This document shows positions 34,973 through 44,300 of a stretch of DNA of 62,872 bases, piece by piece; position 1 is the first letter of the stretch, and the number at the start of each line of letters is the position of its first letter. Under the pieces are notes generated by a model. It was not told where the DNA came from, did no database searches, and worked only from the letters and a program-made list of their open reading frames with translations. The DNA comes from Chloroflexota bacterium (lineage in GTDB: Bacteria > Chloroflexota > Anaerolineae > Promineifilales > Promineifilaceae). A program made the position numbers and the translations under genes. The stretch is from the NCBI GenBank assembly GCA_024277135.1, contig JAJRVV010000218.1, positions 1 through 62,872 on the forward strand, given 5' to 3'.

Positions 34973-35540
34973 ATTTGAAATCCGGCTTAGCGGCGAGGGC
35001 GGGCAAGGCGTCATCATGGGCGGCGCTATTTTGGCCGAAGCCGCCATCCTGTACGAAGGGCGGTTCGCAGTACAAAGTCCCACCTACGGCTCGCGCGTGC
35101 GCGGCGGCCCCACCAAAGTAGATGTCATCATCGCCGACAGTGAAATCATCTATCCGCGCGCCATCGCTATCAACACCTATTTGTCGCTGGCGCAGATGTC
35201 CTACGACAAGTACAGCGCCGATCTGGCGGAGGATGCCTTGATTTTGGTGGATGCGGATTTGGTGCCCCGCGTAGAAGCAAACGACGATTTAGCAAATCGT
35301 CGTCGCCTCTGCCGCTATCCCTTCGTGGCCGAAGCCCGCAACAAGATGGGCAACGTGGTGCTGTCCAACATCATCGCCTTATCCACCCTGGTGCAAATGA
35401 CCGGCGTGGTATCTCACGATGCGCTGTGGCAGGCCATTCAGGCGCGGGTTCCGGCCAAATATCTCGACCTTAACAAACAAGCGATGGAGCGGGGGTTTGC
35501 CATTGCCCAAGAATGGATGACGGCCGCCCCCGCACAGTGA
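34965..35540 (+). CDS. korC: 2-oxoacid:ferredoxin oxidoreductase (Kor-type), gamma subunit
   Basis: A 191-residue gamma subunit: RLSGEGGQGVIMGGAILAEAA and SPTYGSRVRGGPTKVDVIIAD. It starts with GTG after GGGGAGA and completes the KorABC set. No separate ferredoxin subunit is present in this set, as in many Kor enzymes. Confidence 0.92.
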   Translation: MNKFEIRLSGEGGQGVIMGGAILAEAAILYEGRFAVQSPTYGSRVRGGPTKVDVIIADSEIIYPRAIAINTYLSLAQMSYDKYSADLAEDALILVDADLVPRVEANDDLANRRRLCRYPFVAEARNKMGNVVLSNIIALSTLVQMTGVVSHDALWQAIQARVPAKYLDLNKQAMERGFAIAQEWMTAAPAQ

Positions 35541-35549
35541 TTCAGAATT

Positions 35550-35702
35550 GGGTGCGTTTCAAATACTTAACTCGGCGAATGAATTCGCGACAACAACTGC
35601 AAAACCGGCCTGCGCCGGTTAGTCCCAAGTCGGCGAAGGCCGACTTCGCAACCGTAGCCGCAGATTTATCTGCCGTGTTGTTAAAGCAAATGAAATACAC
35701 CC
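35550..35702. mobile_element. MITE-like element with 9-bp target duplication
   Basis: A 153-bp element between korC and the leuB-like gene. Imperfect terminal inverted repeats run from GGGTGCGTTTCA on the left to TGAAATACACCC on the right, flanked by direct repeats TTCAGAATT (35541-35549 and 35703-35711). Inside are hairpins AACCGG...CCGGTT (35603-35620), AAGTCGG...CCGACTT (35627-35646) and a CGGCAGAT/ATCTGCCG-type one. No coding capacity. Confidence 0.7.
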
Positions 35703-35752
35703 TTCAGAATTGAAACAACACAACTTATTTCCCAATTTCAAAAGGAGCAAGG

Positions 35753-36832
35753 ATGACAACTTACAACATAGGCGTATTAGGCGGCGACGGCATTGGCCCG
35801 GAGGTCGCCGAACAAGGTTTGAAGGCGTTGCGGGCCGTCATGGCCGATGAGGGATTCGATTGTAATCTGGTCGAATACCCTTACTCTGGCGAATACTACC
35901 TCAAGACCAAAGAACTGGTTCCCGAACGAGTGATTGAAGAGTGGCGGGGATTGGACGCCGTTTTTCTGGGCGCTATCGGCCATCCCGACGTGGAGCCGGG
36001 GCTGGTGGAGCGGTCGGTCATCCTCGGCCTGCGTTTCGGCCTAGATTTATACATCAACCTGCGCCCCATCAAACTGTACGCCGAGCATTTATGCCCGCTC
36101 AAAGGCGTCAAACCGGAAGATATTGATTTCACCGTCATCCGGGAAAACACGGAAGGCTTGTATTCCCAAATTGGCGGCATCCTCAAGAAAGGAACGCCGG
36201 ACGAGGTGGCCACGGTGACTGGCGTCTACACTCGCAATGGCGTGGAGCGGGCCATACGGTATGGATACGAGTTAGCCCGGCAGCGGGCCGCCGAACTGGG
36301 CAAGCCGCCCCGGTTGACGCTGGTGGACAAAGCCAATGCCATCCGCCCGCACGACATCTGGACGCGCGCCTTTGCCGAAGTGGGCCAGGAATACCCCGAC
36401 GTGGAACAGGATCACGCTTATGTGGACGCCTGCACCATGTGGATGGTGAAAAACCCGGACTGGTTCGAGGTCGTCGTCACCACCAACCTGTTTGGCGACA
36501 TCATCACCGATTTGGGAGCCATGCTGCAAGGCGGCATGGGCATCGCCGCCTCTGGCAACATTCACCCCGGCAAGACCTCGATGTTTGAGCCGATTCACGG
36601 CTCGGCGCCGAAGTACGCCGGGAAAAATGTGGCCTGCCCGCTGGGCGCTATCTCCGCCGCCAGCATGATGCTGGATTTCCTGGGCGAGAAAAAGGCGGCG
36701 CAACGCATCGAAAACGCCATCGCCTACCTGCTGTCCAGCGGCAAAATCCCCTCGGCCGATGCCCGCAGCGGCCTCAGCACCACGCAGATTGGGGATATGG
36801 TGGTGGAGAGGATGGCGGAATTAGGAGAATAA
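35753..36832 (+). CDS. leuB: LeuB-like isocitrate/isopropylmalate dehydrogenase family protein
   Basis: A 359-residue beta-decarboxylating dehydrogenase: [13 protein letters not shown], the substrate-binding arginines in [29 protein letters not shown], the Mg-binding Asp pair in [17 protein letters not shown] and the NAD-binding [10 protein letters not shown]. It should oxidise and decarboxylate the 3-alkylmalate product of LeuCD to the homologated 2-oxoacid. It begins with AAGGAGC ahead of ATG. Substrate assignment among isopropylmalate, homoisocitrate, tartrate or arylmalate types is not possible by eye. Confidence 0.85.
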   Translation: MTTYNIGVLGGDGIGPEVAEQGLKALRAVMADEGFDCNLVEYPYSGEYYLKTKELVPERVIEEWRGLDAVFLGAIGHPDVEPGLVERSVILGLRFGLDLYINLRPIKLYAEHLCPLKGVKPEDIDFTVIRENTEGLYSQIGGILKKGTPDEVATVTGVYTRNGVERAIRYGYELARQRAAELGKPPRLTLVDKANAIRPHDIWTRAFAEVGQEYPDVEQDHAYVDACTMWMVKNPDWFEVVVTTNLFGDIITDLGAMLQGGMGIAASGNIHPGKTSMFEPIHGSAPKYAGKNVACPLGAISAASMMLDFLGEKKAAQRIENAIAYLLSSGKIPSADARSGLSTTQIGDMVVERMAELGE

Positions 36833-36966
36833 GAAGCGAGGTTTGTGGACGGCCGTTTTCCCTTGTTGTGTGGGGGGAGACGGCCGTTGCTAATAATGAA
36901 TTGTGAATCGTGAATTTTTAATTGTGAATGACGGCCGTGTCCCCCAATCCAAAATCCAAAATCACT
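36833..36966. repeat. Spacer with three ACGGCCGT sites and two repeat families
   Basis: Between the convergent leuB-like and macB-like genes. ACGGCCGT occurs at 36849, 36880 and 36931; TTGTGAA-type units lie at 36899-36928 and AATCCAAAATCC units at 36948-36962, reaching the stop of the - strand gene. Confidence 0.65.
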
Positions 36967-38977
36967 CGTGTCTCAACGCCGTCACCGGGTCCAGCTTCGC
37001 CGCCCGCGCCGCCGGATACAGCCCGGCCAGGATGCCGATAAAGGCGGCAAACAACACCGCCCCCAACGCCAGCCACCAGGGAACCACCGATAACGGCCCC
37101 ACCCCCGTCACCCCTTGGTTGATGAGATACCGGTGACCGATCCAATCCATCAGCTTGCCTAGCAGCGTCCCCAAAACCAGGCCAAACACGCCGCCAACGA
37201 CGCCGATCATGCCCGCTTCTACGGTGAACAGCCAGCGAATCTCCCGCGCCGATGCCCCCAACGCTTTTAGAACGCCGATTTCCCGCGTGCGCTCATAAAT
37301 CGCCATCATCATGGTGTTGGCTACGCCCAATGCCGCTACCAGCAGCGCCAGCCCGCCCACGGAGCCAAGCAACGCTTGCAGCAAGGCCAACACCTGGTTA
37401 GCAACGTCTAAAATCGCTTCCAGAGACTGCACTTCCAGGTTCAGGTCTTCCAGTTCGGCGGTGACGGCCGTCACCGCCGACAAATCCGCCGCCCGCACCA
37501 CGATACTGTCATACCCTTCCGTCTCCAAGAAGTTCGCGTCGTTAAACCACCACCCCTTGATCGCAGCTCGCTCCGGTAAGCCCACATCCAGGGCGCGAGA
37601 GCTGAACCCGTTTTGCACACCGACAATCGTCGTCAGAAAATCAGCCGACTCGCCGCGTGGCAGCAGCGCCGTCAGGATAACTTCTTGGCCAACAAGATAA
37701 TCATAGCTTTGCCCATCGGTCAGCATCCGGTCAGACAATCCGGCTGAAAGTATCACCCCTGAACCGCCGGGGGAAATGTCCTGCCCGGCCAGCATGTCCT
37801 GGGTTCCCGGCGGGCCAAAGCGGAACGGCGTGCCGCCGCCGCCTTTGATACGCACCGGAACTGATTCCCCCGCCAGCGTCAGGGACAAATCCAGGCCAAA
37901 GGGCATGTTGATCGTCGGCGTCACGTCCACCACATCATCAAGCTGTTCGATTTGGGCGATCAAGGCCGGGGTGATGGGCGTCTCCGGTTTGGGTGGGGCA
38001 AAGGGGTCGAAGCCATCCGTTTCGGCAAAAGCAGGGCTGACGAACAGGTTTTCCAGACCGATGGTCTCGAAATTGCGCTGCACTTCCTTTTGCGCGCCGA
38101 CGCCGAAGGAGACCATGGCCACCAGGGTGATGATGCCGATGAGGACGCCGCCGGCGGTGAGGACGTTACGCACCGGCCGCCGCCCCAGGTTGCGCGCGGC
38201 CGTCTGCACAATATCTGCAAATGTCAATTTTCCGGCCGGTTTATGGGGTTGATTGATTGGGGCAACGGGATAGGAACGGCCGTTTTTCGCCGACTGCGTT
38301 TCAATACCGGCAATCTGCCCGTCCCGCAGCCGCACCACCCGGTCGGCATACGCCGCCACGTCCGGGTCATGCGTGACCACAATCAGGGTGATGCCCTGCT
38401 CCCGGTTGAGATCGCGCAACAAACGCATGATAGCTTCGCCGGTGACCGAGTCGAGATTACCGGTGGGTTCGTCGGCCAGGATGAGGTGGGGGTGATGGAT
38501 GAGGGCGCGGGACACGGCCGCGCGCTGCTGCTCGCCGCCCGACAATTCCGCCGGATAATGATCCAGGCGATGACCCAGACCCACCCGTTCCAACATGGCG
38601 CGGGCGCGGGCTTCCCGCTCCGCCTTGGGCACGCCCGCCAGCGTCAAGGGCACGGCCACATTTTCCAACGCCGTCAATCGCGGCAGCAGGTTGAAGCTTT
38701 GGAAAATGAAGCCGACCCGCTCTTTGCGGTGACGGGTGCGGACGGCGGCGTCGGCGTCGTGCAAGGCCAGGCCATTCAGCCACAACTCGCCGGCCGACGG
38801 CCGATCCAAACCGCCCAGCAAGTTGAGCAAAGTGGATTTACCAGAACCGGACGGGCCGACCAGGGCGATGAATTCGCCTGGTTCAATGGTTAAATCGAGG
38901 CCGCGCAGGGCAGCGACGGCCGTTTCCCCCCGCTGGAATTCACGTCCCAGGGCTGATAATCGGATGGGTTCGCTCAT
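36962..38977 (-). CDS. MacB-like ABC transporter (ATPase-permease fusion)
   Basis: A 671-residue half-transporter: an N-terminal LolD-type ATPase (Walker A GPSGSGKST near residue 40, signature LSGGEQQRAAVSRAL, Walker B LILADEPTGNLD, switch His in VVTHD) to about residue 225, a membrane segment after residue 270, a MacB-type extracytoplasmic domain, and three C-terminal FtsX-like helices ending ARAAKLDPVTALRHE. MacB-type machines use ATP for mechanotransmission across the envelope, for example lipoprotein or peptide export. It lies 71 bases downstream of a LolA-like gene, and the two probably work together. Confidence 0.92.
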   Translation of the reverse strand: MSEPIRLSALGREFQRGETAVAALRGLDLTIEPGEFIALVGPSGSGKSTLLNLLGGLDRPSAGELWLNGLALHDADAAVRTRHRKERVGFIFQSFNLLPRLTALENVAVPLTLAGVPKAEREARARAMLERVGLGHRLDHYPAELSGGEQQRAAVSRALIHHPHLILADEPTGNLDSVTGEAIMRLLRDLNREQGITLIVVTHDPDVAAYADRVVRLRDGQIAGIETQSAKNGRSYPVAPINQPHKPAGKLTFADIVQTAARNLGRRPVRNVLTAGGVLIGIITLVAMVSFGVGAQKEVQRNFETIGLENLFVSPAFAETDGFDPFAPPKPETPITPALIAQIEQLDDVVDVTPTINMPFGLDLSLTLAGESVPVRIKGGGGTPFRFGPPGTQDMLAGQDISPGGSGVILSAGLSDRMLTDGQSYDYLVGQEVILTALLPRGESADFLTTIVGVQNGFSSRALDVGLPERAAIKGWWFNDANFLETEGYDSIVVRAADLSAVTAVTAELEDLNLEVQSLEAILDVANQVLALLQALLGSVGGLALLVAALGVANTMMMAIYERTREIGVLKALGASAREIRWLFTVEAGMIGVVGGVFGLVLGTLLGKLMDWIGHRYLINQGVTGVGPLSVVPWWLALGAVLFAAFIGILAGLYPAARAAKLDPVTALRHE

Positions 38978-38989
38978 GGTGAGGAAAGT

Positions 38990-39045
38990 GGCGAGTGGCG
39001 GGTAGCGAGTAATAATTCAATACCCGCCACCTGCCGCCCGCCACA
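38990..39045. repeat. GGCGAGT/CCCGCCAC inverted repeat
   Basis: GTGGCGAGTGGCGGGTAGC pairs with ACCCGCCACCTGCCGCCCGC around a short AT spacer, in the gap between the LolA-like and MacB-like genes. Confidence 0.55.
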
Positions 39046-39048
39046 AAT

Positions 39049-40215
39049 TTATTTCAACGATTCGGCCATAGCCAACGCCTGCGCCGGCGTCACGTCGCCG
39101 CCGACGACGAAAACGAAGCCATCTTCATCCCAGGTGAGCAAGGCGCGGGAGCCGTCGTCGTTGCTGAACAGGGTTCCATCAACGCCGCGCACGGTCACTT
39201 TTTCCGATTGGGCGGCTTCGGCGGGGGCTTCCAGCGGCATGGATTGCCCTTGCGCTACCACAAAGGAACGGCCGTCCGCCAGATTATACCGCTGCACCAC
39301 CGCGCCGCCGATGGATTGGATGCCCGCCAGCGCCGCCGATTCGGGCAGGTCGGCGGGGGTCAGCGCCTCAAAATCCGCTTCGGCAACGGCGTCCGCTTTC
39401 ATCGCTTCCATCTGCGCCAGCAAATCAACCGCCTGGATCACCTCCGCCCCTTCTGGAATGTCGAAGGTGAAGACGCTCTCATCCAGGCCGCTGTTGATCT
39501 CGATTTCGGTGGCTTCGATTTTGCCGTAACCCACCGCGCCCTCGGCGTACTCCACAGCCAACGGCAGTCTGTCGCCGGCGCGCAGCCACAGGTTGATGAA
39601 GCCGCCGGCCATGCGCACCTCGTCCGGCATCTGCTCCGGGATGGGAACCAGGCGCAGGCGGTAAGCGTCGGTTCCGGCCACTTCCTCGGAGCCGTTCCGC
39701 TCAGCGGTCACGTACTCCAGCAGTTTGGCTGCCCCCTCCGCCGGGGTTTGGGGGATGTCGGCCGATTCGGGATCAAAGTCGTGCGGCATGGGGAATTGGT
39801 CTTCGTGTTCAGCCATTTTCTCAGCGAGCACGGCCGTCATTTCTTCCACATCACCCACCACAACCATGTTGCGATTGGGATCATACAGCCAAAACTGCTC
39901 GCCATCGGTGACGGCCGTCACCCCCACCAATTCCGCCACGCTGGCCGCCAGCGCTTCCACCCGCCCGGCCGGTTCGCCATTGGGGCCAACGTCCAGTTTG
40001 CCCCACACGGCAAAGGTGCCGGTGTACGTTTCGTCCGGTAGTTCGGCGGTGACTTCGATGATGGCACGGCCGTCGCGGATCGTCTCCAGCGTCTCCATCG
40101 ATTGGGTCAGCAGTTCCTCGGCGCTGGGAATCATTAAAGCGGCAGTGATGGTGACAGTGACCGCCAGCAACAAAACAGTCAAAACAAGGGTGAGGGTTCG
40201 TTTCCTCGATTTCAT
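39049..40215 (-). CDS. LolA-like membrane-anchored lipoprotein-sorting protein
   Basis: A 388-residue protein with an N-terminal signal anchor (TLTLVLTVLLLAVTVTITAAL after a basic MKSRKR) and a beta-rich LolA/LolB-like extracytoplasmic region: ETYTGTFAVWGKLD, VTDGEQFWLYDPNRNMVVVG, DAYRLRLVPIP, then a DUF4367-like tail. The start is the ATG at 40215 with AGGAG upstream. Together with the MacB-like transporter it suggests an envelope lipid or lipoprotein handling pair. Confidence 0.75.
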   Translation of the reverse strand: MKSRKRTLTLVLTVLLLAVTVTITAALMIPSAEELLTQSMETLETIRDGRAIIEVTAELPDETYTGTFAVWGKLDVGPNGEPAGRVEALAASVAELVGVTAVTDGEQFWLYDPNRNMVVVGDVEEMTAVLAEKMAEHEDQFPMPHDFDPESADIPQTPAEGAAKLLEYVTAERNGSEEVAGTDAYRLRLVPIPEQMPDEVRMAGGFINLWLRAGDRLPLAVEYAEGAVGYGKIEATEIEINSGLDESVFTFDIPEGAEVIQAVDLLAQMEAMKADAVAEADFEALTPADLPESAALAGIQSIGGAVVQRYNLADGRSFVVAQGQSMPLEAPAEAAQSEKVTVRGVDGTLFSNDDGSRALLTWDEDGFVFVVGGDVTPAQALAMAESLK

Positions 40216-40254
40216 GAAAGGGTTACTCCTATTTATGTTCTCATTAACTGTACC

Positions 40255-40316
40255 AGACATCCGATTTCTCACTGTCGAGTAAGCTAACATCGTGAATGAC
40301 AAGAAATCGGATGTCT
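40255..40316. repeat. 15-bp inverted repeat, MITE-like
   Basis: AGACATCCGATTTCT (40255-40269) and its exact complement (40302-40316) with a 32-base spacer. It lies upstream of the LolA-like gene. Confidence 0.6.
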
Positions 40317-40380
40317 TGTAGGCACATCCTCATGATACAACTCAACCCTCTGAACACCACGCCATTCTCATTTGTGACAA

Positions 40381-40413
40381 AGGTGCGACGCACTTCAGAA
40401 GTGCGTCGCGCCT
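40381..40413. repeat. 33-nt hairpin repeat (copy 1)
   Basis: AGGTGCGACGCACTT and its near-complement AAGTGCGTCGCGCCT around a 3-base loop. A second 33-nt copy lies at 51164-51196. The gene-free stretch 40216-40416 holds this and the 15-bp inverted repeat. It may terminate the aminotransferase transcript. Confidence 0.65.
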
Positions 40414-40416
40414 GTA

Positions 40417-41265
40417 CTAAACGGCCGTCCGCACCGCCCCGGCCACATATTCGTGATACGCCGCCAAAATACGCCGGGTGATGGGGCCAGGACGGCCGTC
40501 GCCAATCTTTTGCCTGCCAATTTCCACCACCGGGATCAAAGCGCGGGAGGAACTGCTCATCGCCGCCTCGTCCAACAGCGGTAAATCGTCCTGATGCACC
40601 GGCTGCAGGCGCAAGGGGACGCCCAGTCGGGGCAGCAGCGACAGGATGATTTGCCGGGTGATGCCGTCCAACACCCCGGCTCCGGCCGTCCACACCACGC
40701 CATCGCGCACGCCGTAGAAATTGGAGCCAGTTCCCTCCAAAATACGCCCTGCGTCGTCCAGCAGCAGGTATTCGTAAGCGTCCCCGGCCACCGCCTGCCG
40801 CTTGATGGCGAAATCGGCCGTTTTCACTTGCGGCCGTTCCCGATGAAGCTGGGGGGCAAACTCCAGGCGTACGCCGGTTTGGTACAGTTCCGGCGGCGGC
40901 GGGGAAAAAGGTTGCAGCGCCAGCAAAACCCGGCTGTCTGCGCCCAACGGCCGCGCCGGTTCGGCCAACACGTCCAACCGCACCCGCATTTCAGGGAAAG
41001 GGGCGTGGGTGCAGATGGAGTGGATGGCGCAGCGCGCGGCCGTTTCGTCCAACACAAAATCCCAGCCCAGCGCCGCCAGCGAACGACGGGTGCGGGACAG
41101 GTGCGCTTCCAGACGCAAAAACTTGTTGTGATCAAAGGTGCGCCAGACGGAGTAAACGCCTAGCGCCAACCCGGCAGTTAAGTCGGCAAAAACGCGGGCA
41201 TTTGGCGAAACGGACAACGGCTGGGGGCTGGTTTCAGTGACGGCGAAAAGTTGAAATCGGGTCAT
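40417..41265 (-). CDS. Class IV PLP aminotransferase (BCAT/PabC-like)
   Basis: A 282-residue fold-type IV PLP enzyme. The catalytic Lys is in DFAIKRQ, followed by the EYLLLDDAGRILEGTGSNFYGV motif and GVLDGITRQIIL phosphate-binding region. Members include branched-chain aminotransferase, D-amino acid transaminase and aminodeoxychorismate lyase. A branched-chain or aromatic transaminase would fit the 2-oxoacid cluster, but strand and distance leave this open. Confidence 0.85.
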   Translation of the reverse strand: MTRFQLFAVTETSPQPLSVSPNARVFADLTAGLALGVYSVWRTFDHNKFLRLEAHLSRTRRSLAALGWDFVLDETAARCAIHSICTHAPFPEMRVRLDVLAEPARPLGADSRVLLALQPFSPPPPELYQTGVRLEFAPQLHRERPQVKTADFAIKRQAVAGDAYEYLLLDDAGRILEGTGSNFYGVRDGVVWTAGAGVLDGITRQIILSLLPRLGVPLRLQPVHQDDLPLLDEAAMSSSSRALIPVVEIGRQKIGDGRPGPITRRILAAYHEYVAGAVRTAV

Positions 41266-41303
41266 GGTTTGGATATCCCTTATCTGTCACCGGGCGATCA
41301 TGC

Positions 41304-44300
41304 CTAACCCGCCGCTTCCCCCACCAACGCCTTAAACCGCTCATCATCCCGAATAAAATCAAAATCTGGGTCTTGCCGCACCCATTCCGCCGTCACCTGC
41401 CGCGTATTCAACGCCACCTTCAACAGCTTCACCGCCTCCGCCACATTGCCGCAAATAGATTCAAAACAGGCGCGGTTATACGCATTCTCATCCTTCATCA
41501 ACTCGCGCGCGGCCGTCACCTGCGCTTCATATTCCGGTCCCTGCCCCATCCGCCGGTACAACCCCGCCAGCGACGCCCGCGAAATGCCGTCATCCGGCCG
41601 TAATTCCACCGCCTTTTCATAATGCGTCACCGCCCGCTCATGATCCCCCATCGCCTTATACACATCCGCCAGCCCGGCAAACACCGCCGCATCCTCCCCA
41701 TCCAACGCAATCGCCCGCAAAAAGGCGGCGTGCGCTTCCTCATACCGGCGCATATCCCGGTACAGCCCGGCCAGCCCGCCGCGCGCCGCCGCCAAATCGG
41801 GCCGCAGTTCAATCGCCCGCCGATAAGCCGGCTCCGCCTTCTGCGCATGGCCCAAACTGGCATAAATCCGGCCCAGCCCCAGGTGCATCTCGGCGCCGTC
41901 ATACCCCAACCGCGCCGCTCGTTCATACGCCGGCAGCGCCTCGCGGGGACGCCCCAACCGCTCATACACCCGGCCCAATCCGGCGTGTGGCGGCCCATAC
42001 CGCCGATCCAGCCGGATAGCGCGTTCAAAGGCGGCAATGGCTTCGTCCATGCGCCCCAACGCCAGCAGCGCCAACCCCAACCCGTTCCGCGCCGCCGCCC
42101 GCCGCGGATCCATTTCGATGACGGCGTTAAATTCCAACAGCGCCGCCTCCGCCTGCCCCAACGCCAGTAAAGCGTGCCCCTGGCCGTTGCGGATACCCAC
42201 GTCCGCCTCGCCCGTTTCCAGCAGCGGCTGGAACAGGTCAAAAGCGGCCTGCGGCCGGTTCAGTTTTAGCAGCAAATCGCCCAATTCAGCATATGGCGGC
42301 AAATTATCCGGTTCCAGTTGGATGGCGCGGCGGTAAGCGGTCACGGCCGTCTCCCACTCCCCCATGGCCGCATACGCCTGACCCAATCCCAACTGCGTCG
42401 CCGCATCATCCGGGGCCAACGCCGCCGCCCGCTTAAACGACGCCAACGCCTCATCGTGACGGCCGTCCGCCGCCAACAGCCGCCCCATCCCCACATGCGC
42501 CGCCGGCAAATTGAAATCAATCTGGATCGCCCGCTCATACGCCGCCAACGCCTGCTCCCGTTTGTCCAGCATCGTCTGGGCGTCCCCCATCCCCCGATGC
42601 GCCGCCGCCATCGTCTCATCCACCCGCAGCGCCCGTTGAAACGCCGCCGCCGCGTCATACGGCCGTTTTGCCTGCACAAACAAAAAGCCCATCCCCACAT
42701 GCGCCGCCACACAGCCGTTGTCCAATTTAATCGCCTGCTCATACGCCGTCAACGATTCATCCTGGCGGCCCAGTTTGCGGAAAACATCGCCCAAACCGGC
42801 GCGCGGTTCCGCCCAGGCCGGCGCCAGTTTCACCGCCGCCTGGAACGCCGCCAGCGCCTCCTGGCTTTGTGCCATCCGGGCGAACTGGCTGCCCAATCCG
42901 TGATGCGACACCGCGTCATGCGGGTTCAGCCGGATGCTTTGCTGGTACATGCCAATGGCGTCGGCATGCCGTCCCAACGCCGTAAACGCATCCCCCAGGC
43001 CGTTAAACGCCGGCACATGGTGCGGCGACAAAGCCAGCGCCTTCTGGTAGCACAGGATGGCTTGATCCAGACGGCCGTTCGCCGCATACCACTGCCCCAT
43101 CCCCACCTGCGCCGCCGGCAGCGACTCATCCAGTTTCAACGCCTGGGCAAACATCTCATGCGCCTCATCCTCCCGGCCCAACGCCAGATACACCTCGCCC
43201 AGCCCCGCGTGCGCCGGAGCGTAATCGGGAGCTATAGCCAACGCCTGTTGAAAAGAAACCAACGCATCCTCAAACCGCTGCTGCTGGGCGTACAACCCGC
43301 CCAGCCCGGCCCGCGCCGCCGCCGACTCCGGGGCCAACTGCATCGCTCGCTTGAAACTGCGCGCCGCCTTGTCATACTGGCGTAAATCGGTCAACGTCTG
43401 CGCCAACGACCGGTGCAAATCCGCCCCATCCGGCCGTTTGACAATCGCTTTCTGGTAGGTCGCCACCGCATCGTCCAGCCGTCCCATAGCCGCGTAGGTC
43501 GCCGCCAGGCCGGCCAGCGCCGTCACTTCGCCCGGCGCCAATTCCAGGCTTTGCTTATAGGCCGTCTGCGCCTCTTCATACCGCCCCAGGCGGTGGCAAG
43601 CCAACCCGACGCCGGTATAAGCCCGGCCATCCTTGCCATCCAACGCCGCCGCCCGTTCAAAATCCGCCAGCGCCGCTTCCGCCTGCCCCAACGCCAACCG
43701 CGCATGGCCCAGCCCAATATGCGCCTCCGCCCATTCCGGCGACAGGGAGACGGCTCGTTCATAGGCCGCCTGCGCTTCCGCCAAACGGCCGTCCGCCCGA
43801 TACACCGCCCCCAATCCCACATACGCCTGCTCCTGCCCCGGTTGCAGCGACAAGGCGCGCTGGTAAGCCGCTTCCGCCCGCTTCAGTTTGTCCAACCCCA
43901 GATACGCTTCGCCCAGCCCCAGATAGGGAGCGACGGCCGTATCCGCCAACCGGCTGGCCCGTTCAAAAGCTCTCGCCGCCGACTGGAACTGCGCCAGTTT
44001 CAACAACGCCCGCCCCCGTCCCAAATGCGCCGTCAGGTTGCGGCCGTCCAGCTTGGCCGCTTTGGTGAACGCCGTCAGCGCATCCTGAAACCGCTCCTTT
44101 TGCAAATAAATTTCGGCGACGCCGGTGTGCGCCGCCGCCAGCTTATGGTCCCGCTTCAACGCCTGCTGGAAGGTGGCAAACGCTTCCACCGTCTGGCCGT
44201 TGTCCCGGTAAGCGGCGGCCAGTCGGCTGAGCAAATCGCCGGTGATTTCGCCTCGATCCAGAGCCGCTTTATACGCCGTCACCGCATCGCCGTACCGCTT

